From positions 22,241-86,240 of the forward strand of contig JACPFM010000035.1 in assembly GCA_016182965.1 (NCBI GenBank): a stretch of 64,000 nucleotides of DNA, given 5' to 3'. Positions within the stretch are counted from its first letter, which is position 1, and every line of letters starts with the position of its first letter. The notes beneath the pieces were generated by a model. That model ran no database searches. It was given only the letters and a program-made list of their open reading frames with translations, and was not told where the DNA came from. Positions 31,474-41,556 of the stretch are shown here, piece after piece. The stretch is from Deltaproteobacteria bacterium (lineage in GTDB: Bacteria; Myxococcota_A; Polyangia; Polyangiales; JADJMO01). A program made the translations under genes and the position numbers.

Positions 31474-33024
31474 TCAGTTGAGCGGGACGAGTGACGCTCC
31501 ATCCTTGCTGCAGAATGCCGCTTCTGCCTCGTAGCGCGTGCCGCACATCGGGCAGATCCGCCCGCGCGGTCGCTGCGCAGCGGGAGCGTGCGCCTGCGCC
31601 GGCGGAGGCGGGGCAGGAGCGGGCCCGGCGATCGGACGCGGCGCAGGCGGCAGGCGGGTCCCATCGTTGGGGCAGAATTCGGCGTGCGGCGGCAACGAGG
31701 ACCGACACACCGGACAGATTCGGCCGCCGGGTACCGCCGCGGGCGCCGCGCCGGGCGCGGCCGTGGTGGTTCCCGCGTCGGGCGCGGCCGCGGCGGGTGA
31801 CGCGACGGGAGCGGTCGCAGCCGCGCGGCGTTCTTTCTCGGCCTTGCGCTCGGCCCGCTCGGCGGCGCGGCGCGCCTCTTCCGCGGCGGCCTTCGCGTTG
31901 GCGCGGCGCCAGAGGACGACGGCGGCCAGCGCGAGCAACGATCCGGCGCCGCCGGCGACGGCGAGGAGGCCGAAGCGCCGCCGCCCCTCCTGCGGCTTCT
32001 CGGGATCGCGCACGATCGTCTCGCCGGCGCCCGATCCGGTGATGACGATCGCGACCGAGCCCTCGTCGGCGCCCGCGTCGCCGCCACCGGCCGCGAGCAG
32101 ATCGGCGTAGGCCTTGTCGCTGACGACCTCGAGCTGCACGCGGGCGGACTTTCCGGCCGCCTCGACGACGACCGACGCGGAGACCGGCTCGGCGTCGGCG
32201 GCCACCTTCACGTGCCCGGCTGCGTCGATCGAGATGGTGGCGATCGACGACGACTCCGGCGCGAGGCGGTAGGTCGGCTTCGAGGGCAGCTCGCAGCCCT
32301 TCGGGTCGAGGATGCGCGCCTTCAGATCGAACGCGTCGCCGGGCCGGAGCAGCTTCTTGCGCGGTCGCACCTCCAGCGTCGCCGGGTCACCGGGCGCGCT
32401 GCAGTCGATCGCGGGCGCGGTCGGCGCGGGCGGCGCGGTCGGCTTGGGCGTCGGCGTCGGCGCGGCGGTCGGCACGGGCGTGGTAGGGGAGGGCGCCGGC
32501 GCTGCCGCCCCCTCGCGCGAGACGATCTTGAACGTGCGCGAGCGCTCGACGGTGGCGCTGCAGCTGCCCGCCGCCAGCGTCGACGAGTAGTGCGCCGACT
32601 CGGACAGCACGATGGTGTCGTCGTCGATGGCGCGCACGACGGTGGTGATCGCGGCCTTGCGCGGATCGCCCGGCGGGCTCTCGCACCGGGTCTTCCACCA
32701 CCGGATCGAGGGCGTCGCACTGTGGGACACCCGCCGGGCGAGGCCCATGTCCCAGCACTGGTCGGTCCGGAACGATTTGCCGCCCGAGAAGACCAGCTCG
32801 TCGCCGCTGACCGAGATCTTGTAGCCGCCGCCCGGGCTCGAGCTGCTCTTCGGCTTGGGGCCGCACTCGTCGACCCACGACGACACGGTGACGTTCTCGA
32901 TCAGCGGGCCGGCCGACCACGAGCCGGCCAACGTCGCTTGTTGCGCGTGCGCATGCTGCGCGAGCGACATCGCGACGGCCACCGCGGCGAGCGCGGCGAG
33001 ACGCTGCGGGCGACTGCGGGACAC
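31474..33024 (-). CDS. Single-pass membrane protein with extracytoplasmic beta domains and C-terminal double zinc ribbon
   Basis: The protein has 516 residues: a signal peptide (LAALAAVAVAMSLAQHAHAQ), an N-terminal Cys-containing domain (about 30-170), a Pro/Thr linker (PAPSPTTPVPTAAP), and an Ig-like region (about 225-320: VRPRKKLLRPGDAFDLKARI). A membrane helix (FGLLAVAGGAGSLLALAAVV) precedes a basic coiled segment rich in Ala, Arg and Glu. Two zinc ribbons close it (CPVC...FCPNDG and CPMC...FCSKDG). If the signal is cleaved, the ribbons lie in the cytoplasm, an unusual inside/outside arrangement. The GTG start is supported by TACAGT 6 nt upstream. Function unknown. Confidence 0.75.
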   Translation of the reverse strand: MSRSRPQRLAALAAVAVAMSLAQHAHAQQATLAGSWSAGPLIENVTVSSWVDECGPKPKSSSSPGGGYKISVSGDELVFSGGKSFRTDQCWDMGLARRVSHSATPSIRWWKTRCESPPGDPRKAAITTVVRAIDDDTIVLSESAHYSSTLAAGSCSATVERSRTFKIVSREGAAAPAPSPTTPVPTAAPTPTPKPTAPPAPTAPAIDCSAPGDPATLEVRPRKKLLRPGDAFDLKARILDPKGCELPSKPTYRLAPESSSIATISIDAAGHVKVAADAEPVSASVVVEAAGKSARVQLEVVSDKAYADLLAAGGGDAGADEGSVAIVITGSGAGETIVRDPEKPQEGRRRFGLLAVAGGAGSLLALAAVVLWRRANAKAAAEEARRAAERAERKAEKERRAAATAPVASPAAAAPDAGTTTAAPGAAPAAVPGGRICPVCRSSLPPHAEFCPNDGTRLPPAPRPIAGPAPAPPPPAQAHAPAAQRPRGRICPMCGTRYEAEAAFCSKDGASLVPLN

Positions 33025-33030
33025 GCGCGC

Positions 33031-33036
33031 ACTGTA
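33031..33036 (-). promoter_or_regulatory. -10-like TACAGT, 6 nt before GTG 33024
   Basis: TACAGT on the minus strand followed by GCGCGC and then GTG decides the start of the zinc-ribbon membrane protein. Upstream in-frame sequence has no signal-peptide character. Confidence 0.45.
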
Positions 33037-33247
33037 GCGGAGCGCAGGGGATCCGGGCGAAGTTGCCGCACCCCGACGTCCCGTTTCGCCGGCGGCGATC
33101 GCGGCGGGGCCCATCCGTCAGGAGAGTGGGGACACAACCAGCCTTTCCGTTTGACCGGCAGATTTGGCCCGTGGTACGTCCGCGCGGCAAATTCCAGGCG
33201 GCCCCAGCGTCGTGCCGGGGTGTTCCGGGTGCCAAGAGAGGTCTCCG

Positions 33248-35305
<2,058 letters not shown>

Positions 35306-35344
35306 CGGATCGCTCGCGCGGGTGACGTCGCCTCGGCTGGGGCA

Positions 35345-35606
35345 TCGTCGTCGCTGGCGCAGACCAGGTCGAAGGTCGAAGGTCGAAGGTCGAAGGTCGA
35401 ATGGGGCGCCGCCCCGCTCGGCCTTCGGCCTTTTCGTGGGCAGCGGCGTCGTCGCGCGCGGGACGCGTCGTCGTCGCTGGCGCAGACCGGGTCGAAGTTC
35501 GAAGCTCGAATGCTGGACCGTGTGTTCGGGCCTGGAGCTCTTGCTTCGCAGAAAGCGTCGGGGTCGTGCAGGGCGTCTCCGCCTTCGACCTTCGACCTTC
35601 GACCCC
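35345..35606. repeat. Inverted GGTCGAA arrays with a 21-bp direct repeat
   Basis: This occupies the gene-free interval 35306-35719. Five exact GGTCGAA copies lie at 35367-35401, a degenerate block at about 35490-35508, and about three copies of the reverse complement at 35583-35606. A 21-bp sequence is repeated directly just before the first two blocks (35345-35365 and 35468-35488), suggesting duplication of a repeat-plus-flank unit. Confidence 0.75.
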
Positions 35607-35703
35607 GTCGCTGAAGTCGCTGAAGGCGCCGAAGCGGAGAGCGAGCGCCAGCGCGCGCGGCGACGAGTGCGTGTGCACCATCGACGGCGCGGCCCGGACC
35701 GCC

Positions 35704-35709
35704 TAGACT
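35704..35709 (+). promoter_or_regulatory. -10-like TAGACT, 10 nt before ATG 35720
   Basis: TAGACT lies 10 nt before the ATG with no ribosome-binding site between. A 5' leader of about 3 nt is expected. Confidence 0.4.
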
Positions 35710-35719
35710 GCCCCGCACC

Positions 35720-36295
35720 ATGTCCGATCAGGACGCGATTGCGGTCCTCCGGGCGCGCGTAACGTCGATTCCGGCCGACCTCAAGGCCCTCTTCGCGGTC
35801 GTCGACGACCCGGAGCTCTCCGACGATCTGCGCACGCTCGCCGCTGCAGCGATCTTCTACAACCTGAACCCATCCAACCTCATCCCGCTCACGGGGGGAG
35901 GCACGCTGGGCCTCGCCGACGACGCGATCGCCATCCGCTGCGCGCTCGACGAGGTGCGCAGGCTGAGCCCCGAGCGCGCGAAGAAGCACGCCGAGGCAGC
36001 ACCCGAGGCGTGGGACGGCCTCGAGCGCGAGATCGCGCTCATTTCGTCGATGCTCGGCGATCTCTGGCTGCCGTTCTCCGACGCCTGGCGCTCGGTCGGC
36101 ATGCAGGAGTGGCGCGGGCATGGCGCGAAGCAGTGCGTGAGCGACGCCGAAGAGTCGACCTGGCTCTACGAGGCGGTCGAGGAGCAGATGGCCCTCCGCG
36201 ACGTCGACGAGCACGCCGTCGTGCGCGAGGTGCAGAAGGCGCCGCTCGTGGCGAAGCTCTCCGCGCGGCTCGCGACGAGGAAGTCCCGTGCGTAG
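35720..36295 (+). CDS. DUF1232-like protein
   Basis: The protein has 191 residues. The N-terminal half (LRTLAAAAIFYNLNPSNLIP...LGLADDAIAIRCAL) follows the DUF1232/YkvA pattern, in which a helix with NP-(D/N)-LIP precedes an LDD helix. The C-terminal half is helical, charged and unrecognised. No signal peptide is present. The next gene starts 8 nt before this stop, so they are coupled. Function unknown. Confidence 0.65.
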   Translation: MSDQDAIAVLRARVTSIPADLKALFAVVDDPELSDDLRTLAAAAIFYNLNPSNLIPLTGGGTLGLADDAIAIRCALDEVRRLSPERAKKHAEAAPEAWDGLEREIALISSMLGDLWLPFSDAWRSVGMQEWRGHGAKQCVSDAEESTWLYEAVEEQMALRDVDEHAVVREVQKAPLVAKLSARLATRKSRA

Positions 36296-36746
36296 GCTGG
36301 CGCTCGCCGCCGCGCTCCTCGTGTGCGGGTGCGGCGTGAAGGAAGACGTCTCGCTGCTGGTGTTCGCGCGTGGCGCGCAGCTGACCAAGGGCACCAACGC
36401 CTTCGGCAGCAAGCTCGACGGCAAGGTCGAGATCGTCTTCGACCTCGGCAAGTACGGCAACGAGTCGGTGCGCGTCGAGGCGATCCAGCTCGGGATCTAC
36501 CGCGACACCACGCAGCTCGTGCCCGGCGCGAAGTTCGAGCTCCCGGCCGGCACCGCGTTCCCGGTCGACCTCGCGCCGGGGCAGCGGGGCTCGTTCGGCT
36601 ACACGATCACCAAGGAGTCGATCACCGCCGACGAGGCCGCCGCGCTGTGCGCCGCGCCGGTGAAGATCACCGGCACGGCGAAGCAGACCGGCAAGCCCGA
36701 GATCGCCATCGCGTCGGCGCCCTTCGCCGTCGCGGGCTGCCCCTGA
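36288..36746 (+). CDS. Small lipoprotein
   Basis: The protein has 152 residues and starts with GTG. The signal peptide ends LLVCGC with two possible lipidated cysteines. The rest is beta-rich (VEIVFDLGKYGNESVRVEAI, GQRGSFGYTITKE), resembling an Ig/LEA14-type fold that binds or packs in the envelope. It overlaps the upstream gene by 8 nt and converges on the next gene with a 7-bp gap. Confidence 0.65.
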   Translation: MRRLALAAALLVCGCGVKEDVSLLVFARGAQLTKGTNAFGSKLDGKVEIVFDLGKYGNESVRVEAIQLGIYRDTTQLVPGAKFELPAGTAFPVDLAPGQRGSFGYTITKESITADEAAALCAAPVKITGTAKQTGKPEIAIASAPFAVAGCP

Positions 36747-36753
36747 TCGAAGA

Positions 36754-37725
36754 TCAGAAGCAGGTGCCGCCGGTCGACGCGTTGGTCAGGCGGCAGGCCT
36801 CGCCCACGACGTAGAGGTCGATGGCGTCGGCGGTGCCGAGCTTGCGGTCGATCTTGCAGAACGGGTCTTTGAGCGTGCACGCGGTGGCCGAGCTCTTCGC
36901 CTCGAGGCTCAGCGACCACGTCGACACGCCGGAGACCTCCTGCGCGAGGAACTCGCTCTCGGGGACGAAGATCACGCCCTGGCAGTCGTTGGTGGTCTTC
37001 GACACGACGGCGGTGCCCGACGTCGGGATGCGCGCGCGGAGCAGCTCGAAGTCGGTCTTGCCCTTGCCGGCGCAGTAGTCGGGCGGGAGCACGTCGCTCG
37101 AGAAGACGATGCCCTTGAGGTCGGGGATGAGCGCGAGCTTGGTCGCGCAGGTGGCCACGACGTCGGCGGTGGCGCTCGGCGTCGCCTTGCAGGTCGTCTG
37201 CGCCCACGGCACGCGCGTGTTCGGCGTGTCGGTGCCGTTGCCGTTGAGGCCGCGGAGATAGCCGGTGACCGTGATGGTGAGCTCGCCCTTGTCGGTGGGC
37301 AGTCCGACCAGGCGACCGTCGACGCGACCGGAGCCGTCGGCGGCGTTGCCGATCGCGTTCGACTCGACCTTCACGGTGCCGGCCTCGTACTTCGCGAGCG
37401 CGTAGGCGATGCGGCCGCCGACGGTGATGTCGGTGAACGTCGAGCCGCCGCCGTAGTCGCGGACGTCGTCGCTCGCGCCGCCGACCAGGTCGTTGGCGCG
37501 CACGATCACCGCGGGCGGCGCCGGGGCGTCGACGGCGCCGTCGGTCGGGGTGGTGTCGACGCCTTCGTCGGCGACGTCGGCTCCGGTGTCGTCGCCCGCG
37601 TCGTCGGCCGCGTCGGGTAGGGGGTCGTCGTTGACCATGACGGTGCACCCGTTGGCCAGGCTGGCGGCGCCGAACGCGAAGGAGGCGAAGAGGGCGAGGG
37701 AGCCGAGGCGAAGAAGCGTGCGCAT
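36754..37725 (-). CDS. Lipoprotein with Asp-rich linker, unknown function
   Basis: The protein has 323 residues. The signal peptide ends in ASLANGC; an Asp/Ala/Thr linker (DAADDAGDDTGADVADE) follows. The main domain holds six or more cysteines (TTCKATP, ATCATK, NDCQGV, ATACTLKDPFC, GEACRL, GGTCF) that could form disulfides. It resembles the 17835 lipoprotein in style only. GGAGGA 8 nt before ATG 37725 fixes the start. Confidence 0.65.
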   Translation of the reverse strand: MRTLLRLGSLALFASFAFGAASLANGCTVMVNDDPLPDAADDAGDDTGADVADEGVDTTPTDGAVDAPAPPAVIVRANDLVGGASDDVRDYGGGSTFTDITVGGRIAYALAKYEAGTVKVESNAIGNAADGSGRVDGRLVGLPTDKGELTITVTGYLRGLNGNGTDTPNTRVPWAQTTCKATPSATADVVATCATKLALIPDLKGIVFSSDVLPPDYCAGKGKTDFELLRARIPTSGTAVVSKTTNDCQGVIFVPESEFLAQEVSGVSTWSLSLEAKSSATACTLKDPFCKIDRKLGTADAIDLYVVGEACRLTNASTGGTCF

Positions 37726-37844
37726 CGAAGGATCCTCCAAGACGGGTGTGGAGCGGGGTCCTACCCGGTCTGCCGATCGACGGCCAGCGGGGCGGGAGAT
37801 TCACCCGCTCGCACGCGTAGCCACGATCGTGCCATCTTCTCGGG

Positions 37845-38678
37845 GTGACCCTGGCGCGATGGATGCTTGGCGTGGTGGCCGTGGCGCGGCTCGCGCCCGA
37901 CGGCTGCGGCGGCGATTCCTCCGGCGATCCGCCCGGTCCTGCAGACACGGGCGCCGAGGTCCGCGACGCAAGCGCGGAGACCGACGCACGAAGGAAGCCG
38001 CAGCCGGGTGATCTCTGTGTCACGCGCGCCGACTGCGACGACGACGTCTTCTGCACCGGCGTCGAGGAGTGCATCGCCGGCCGGTGCACCTCCCCGCGCA
38101 ACGCGGCGTGCCGCGATCCGGGCGGCTGCGCCGTCGCCACCTGCGACGAGGCGGCGCTCGGGTGCGCGTTCGACGCGACCAAGGGCTCGTGCACCGACGG
38201 CGTGTGCACCTCGAACGGCGGGTGCCGGCCGCTCGACGGCTGCACCGGCGACGCCGATCCGAAGTGCGACGACGCGCGCTCGTGCACCGACGATCTCTGC
38301 GTGTCCGGCCAGTGCGTGCACCTGCCCGTCGACGCGCGGTGTCCTTCGGTGGGCGCGTGCGGGGTCGGCGTGTGCCTCGGCGATTCGGTCGCGCACCCGA
38401 GCGGCTGCGGCGCCCGGCCCGACGCGTCGCGCTGCGCCGAAACCGAGGGCTGCGCGGTCGATCTCTCGTGCGTCGCGCTGCCCGCCAGCTGCGCCGACGA
38501 TCACGACTGCGCCGACGGATCCTGGTGCGACGGCGTCGAGCGTTGCGTGTCCGGCCGCTGCGTGCACGGCACCAGGACGACCTGCGCCGGGCGCGACGCG
38601 TGCGAGCACGCGTCGTGCAGCGCCGCGGGCGTCGGCGACCCGTGGTGCCGCATCACGAGGCTCCCCCGCTGTCCTTAG
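37845..38678 (+). CDS. Cys-rich secreted protein or lipoprotein
   Basis: The protein has 277 residues and starts with GTG. The hydrophobic N-terminus (WMLGVVAVARLAPDGC) is a weak lipobox. About 40 cysteines are arranged in modules of the DCDDDVFCTGVEECIAGRC and CDDARSCTDDLCVSGQCVHL type, shared with the lipoprotein at 25348. These modules are common in myxobacterial surface proteins; no catalytic activity is known to me. The gene ends 22 bp before the GT-C-like gene. Confidence 0.65.
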   Translation: MTLARWMLGVVAVARLAPDGCGGDSSGDPPGPADTGAEVRDASAETDARRKPQPGDLCVTRADCDDDVFCTGVEECIAGRCTSPRNAACRDPGGCAVATCDEAALGCAFDATKGSCTDGVCTSNGGCRPLDGCTGDADPKCDDARSCTDDLCVSGQCVHLPVDARCPSVGACGVGVCLGDSVAHPSGCGARPDASRCAETEGCAVDLSCVALPASCADDHDCADGSWCDGVERCVSGRCVHGTRTTCAGRDACEHASCSAAGVGDPWCRITRLPRCP

Positions 38679-38685
38679 GATCGAG

Positions 38686-38691
38686 TAGCGT
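38686..38691 (+). promoter_or_regulatory. -10-like TAGCGT, 9 nt before ATG 38701
   Basis: TAGCGT lies 9 nt before the ATG. A second candidate, TAGGAT, lies 10 bp further upstream and overlaps the end of the preceding gene, so which one is used is unclear. Confidence 0.3.
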
Positions 38692-38700
38692 CCCGGACCG

Positions 38701-40212
38701 ATGTCCGAGCCCACGCCGGAAAAGGACGCGACCCCCGAGGCTGCAGAGGCGCCGAAGAGCGAACCCGCTCCCGCAGGCCGTGCGTTCGACTCGCTCAAGC
38801 GGCGGCTGTCCGTCGCGCTGGCGATCTACGCGCTCTGCACCGCGGTCTTCGCCTGGGTCGCCGGCGATCGGCTCGAGATCCACACGATGAACAACCACTT
38901 CGCCATCCAGGCCGAGGTCTGGAAGGCGGGGCGGTGGTACCTGACCGAGGAGGACCTCGCCGGCCGCCATCACCGGCGCGAGGTCGACATGGGCAACGAC
39001 TGGGCGGTGGTCCAGCACAAGGACCGGGCGACCGGCAAGGTCGAGACGCGCTACTTCAACTCGTTCCCGGTGTTCCCCGCCGTGCTGATGTACCCGTTCG
39101 TGTCGCTCGCCGGCAGCGCGCTCATGTTCAAGGACGCGCTGTTCGTGGTGGCCCTCGCCGGCGTCGGACCGGCGCTGCTCTTCCTCGCGCTCGAGCGGCT
39201 GCGCCTCCAGGGCCGCAACGGCCGCACGTGGAAGGAGAACGCGTTCCTCGCGCTGCTCTTCGCGCTCGGGAGCGTCTATTTCTTCAGCGCGGTGCAGGGC
39301 ACGGTGTGGTTCGCCGCGCACGTCGTCGCGGTGGGGCTCCTCTGCGGCTACCTGCTCGCGAGCCTCCACGCCGACAAGCTGTGGGCGTGCGCGCTCGCGG
39401 GCCTGCTGGTCGGGTGCGGGTGGCACACGCGCCCGCCCTTCATCCTCGGCGTCGCGCTCTTCGCCTTCGAGGCGGCGCGCGTGTCGCTGCGGGGCGAGGT
39501 GCGCGCCGACGGCACCCTGCTCGATCGCGCGCGCGACGCGTGGAGCAAGCTCGACAAGCGCGCGGTCCTCGTGCGCTACGCGCTGTTCGCGATCCCCATC
39601 GTGGGCGCGATCGGCGTGATGCTCGCCATCAACGACGCTCGCTTCGGCAACCCGTTCGAGTTCGGCCACACGCTCCTCAACGTGGTGTGGATGGAGCGCG
39701 TGAAGCGCTGGGGGCTCTTCAGCTACCACTACCTCTCGCGCAACATGACCTGCGCGTTCACGCTGCTGCCCATCGTGAACCCGGCCGACGCGCCGGCGCA
39801 CGTCGGGCGCGTGCAGTTCTCGGGGAACGGCCTCGCGCTGTGGGTGACCACGCCGCTGTTCCTGTGGCTGCTCTGGCCGAAGCAGAAGGGCGCGCTCCAC
39901 TTTGCGCTGTGGGCGACGGTGGCGCCGATCGCGCTCCAGGATCTGCTCTACCAGAACAGCGGCTGGGTGCAGTTCGGCTACCGCTTCTCCAACGACTACG
40001 CGCCGTACCTCTTCGTGCTGCTCGCCATCGGCGCGCGGCCGTTCGGCGCGATGTTCAAGGCGGCGGCGGCGTGGGCGCTGGCCATCAACACCTTCGGCGC
40101 GGTGAGCTTCCAGCGGCGCGGCTACGAGAAGTACTACTACCTGCAGACCTACACGCTGCAGGCGTACGACGGCAAGCCGTCGCTCCAGTCGGTGACCTAC
40201 CCGCCCGACTGA
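38701..40212 (+). CDS. Multispanning membrane protein, GT-C glycosyltransferase-like
   Basis: The protein has 503 residues: a Pro/Glu/Ala-rich cytosolic start, then about 10-11 membrane helices. A large loop after helix 1 (MNNHFAIQAEVWKAGRWYLT...GNDWAVVQHKD...RYFNSFPVFPAVLMYP) has the position and Asp-containing character of the catalytic loop of GT-C enzymes (PMT/ArnT type), which use lipid-linked sugars. The specific family is not recognised. It ends in an aromatic stretch (RRGYEKYYYLQTYT). It converges with the TPR-zincin gene across an inverted heptad element. Confidence 0.65.
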   Translation: MSEPTPEKDATPEAAEAPKSEPAPAGRAFDSLKRRLSVALAIYALCTAVFAWVAGDRLEIHTMNNHFAIQAEVWKAGRWYLTEEDLAGRHHRREVDMGNDWAVVQHKDRATGKVETRYFNSFPVFPAVLMYPFVSLAGSALMFKDALFVVALAGVGPALLFLALERLRLQGRNGRTWKENAFLALLFALGSVYFFSAVQGTVWFAAHVVAVGLLCGYLLASLHADKLWACALAGLLVGCGWHTRPPFILGVALFAFEAARVSLRGEVRADGTLLDRARDAWSKLDKRAVLVRYALFAIPIVGAIGVMLAINDARFGNPFEFGHTLLNVVWMERVKRWGLFSYHYLSRNMTCAFTLLPIVNPADAPAHVGRVQFSGNGLALWVTTPLFLWLLWPKQKGALHFALWATVAPIALQDLLYQNSGWVQFGYRFSNDYAPYLFVLLAIGARPFGAMFKAAAAWALAINTFGAVSFQRRGYEKYYYLQTYTLQAYDGKPSLQSVTYPPD

Positions 40213-40216
40213 CACG

Positions 40217-40346
40217 AGTCGTCAGTCGTCAGTCGTCAGTCGTCAGTCGGGACGCGGCACCTGCGCGCGGCAGCGAGTCAGTCACCCCCCGCGAGGAGAC
40301 CGGCTTCCCATCTCGAACTGACGACTGACGACTGACGACTGATGAC
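40217..40346. repeat. Inverted CGTCAGT heptad arrays between convergent genes
   Basis: About five copies of GTCAGTC-type heptamer (40217-40249) and four of the inverse (40318-40346) face each other across about 70 bp. The element sits between two gene 3' ends, where a bidirectional terminator would be expected. The right array is preceded by GACCGGCTTCCCATCTCGAA, similar to the sequence before the right array at 29365. Confidence 0.75.
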
Positions 40347-40408
40347 CAGGCGTTCGTGCGCAGCGACGACGCGCGCGTCCGAGAGCCGCTACCGCCCCTT
40401 CGAGGCCG

Positions 40409-41413
40409 TCAGTTCAGCTCGTGCTTCGGGCGGTCGGGGCCGCGGCCCTTGTCGAGGAACGTCGCGGTGATCTCGTGCTCGAATGTGGCGAGCAGCTCGT
40501 CTTCGAGCTCTGTCGCGCTCCCGAGCACGCGCTCCATGTTGCGCTGGTAGACGAACACGCGCGCGCACGGCGGACCGGGGCGCTCGGGCGTGGCGATGCC
40601 GTCGAGGAGCATCGGGGCGCGCGGGTCGATGCCGTCGGCGATGACCTCGTGACCGGGCAGCGGCAGCACGTAGACCTCGGCGTGCTCCACGAAGCGACGC
40701 AGCGCCGGATCGAGCCGGCCGATCGCGCTCCGCGCCGCCTGCGCGAACGCGTCGGTGGGCAGGGCCCACGGCGCGGGCGGCGCCTCGCCGTCGAGGAAGC
40801 GCACGCGGAGGAAGGCGGAGGTGGCGCCGAGGTGATCGCCCTTCGCGTCGCGGATGAGGCCCTGGTAGTAGCGGGCCTCGGCGTGATCGGGATCGCGCTC
40901 GAGCGCCTTCTCGATGCGCCCTTCGGCGTGGTCGATCTGCCCGACCTCGAACCACGCGCGGCCGACGAGGAAGTCGTAGCGATCGCTCTCGAACGGGCCG
41001 ACGGGCATCATCCCGAGCGCGCGCTTGACGCCTTCGTCGTCGCGCTTGCTGAGGAGCGCGTCGATCTTGATCAGGAGCGCGTCGGCGACCTCGTCGTCGG
41101 TCTCGGCCCAGGTGAGGGCCTCGTCGCACATCTCGACCGCCTCGTCGAACTCGCCGAGCGGGTGCACGAGCACCTCCGCAGCGTTGAGCATCGCGTCGAA
41201 GTAGCCCTCGTCGAGCGCGAGCGCGTCTTTGTAGTGCTCGATGGCCTCTTCGGGATCGCCGTTCATCGCCGCGACGAACCCCAGGAGGTTGTGGACCTCG
41301 GGGGCGTCGGGGTCGATCTCGAGCGCTTGGCGCGCGGCTGCTTCGGCGCCCCGTGAGTCGCCGTGCTGCGCGAGGTCCCATCCGCGATCGAGGTGCGCCG
41401 TCAGCTGGTCCAT
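40409..41413 (-). CDS. TPR protein with degenerate zincin-like C-terminal domain
   Basis: The protein has 334 residues. TPR repeats (about 10-220) show pairs such as AEAAARQALEIDPDAPEVHN and AIEHYKDALALDEGYFDAML. The last 80 residues (ARVFVYQRNMERVL...ELEDELLATFEHEITATFLDKG) follow the possible-zincin (PF06262-type) pattern, where HExxH binds zinc. Here the motif reads HEITA, so the second His is lost and metal binding is doubtful. A scaffold role is inferred. ATG 41413 is used because the TPR begins there. Confidence 0.7.
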   Translation of the reverse strand: MDQLTAHLDRGWDLAQHGDSRGAEAAARQALEIDPDAPEVHNLLGFVAAMNGDPEEAIEHYKDALALDEGYFDAMLNAAEVLVHPLGEFDEAVEMCDEALTWAETDDEVADALLIKIDALLSKRDDEGVKRALGMMPVGPFESDRYDFLVGRAWFEVGQIDHAEGRIEKALERDPDHAEARYYQGLIRDAKGDHLGATSAFLRVRFLDGEAPPAPWALPTDAFAQAARSAIGRLDPALRRFVEHAEVYVLPLPGHEVIADGIDPRAPMLLDGIATPERPGPPCARVFVYQRNMERVLGSATELEDELLATFEHEITATFLDKGRGPDRPKHELN

Positions 41414-41556
41414 CCTTCTCGACGCGTCTCCTAGCACAGTCTCCTGGGGACGGTCTCCTTGGGCACTCCTTGGGCAGGCGGCGAGCGGGCGCGGGCTTCC
41501 CGAACGCCGGATCCCGCCCTCGACAGGCGGCCTCGGACCGGGCACTTTCGCCGGGC

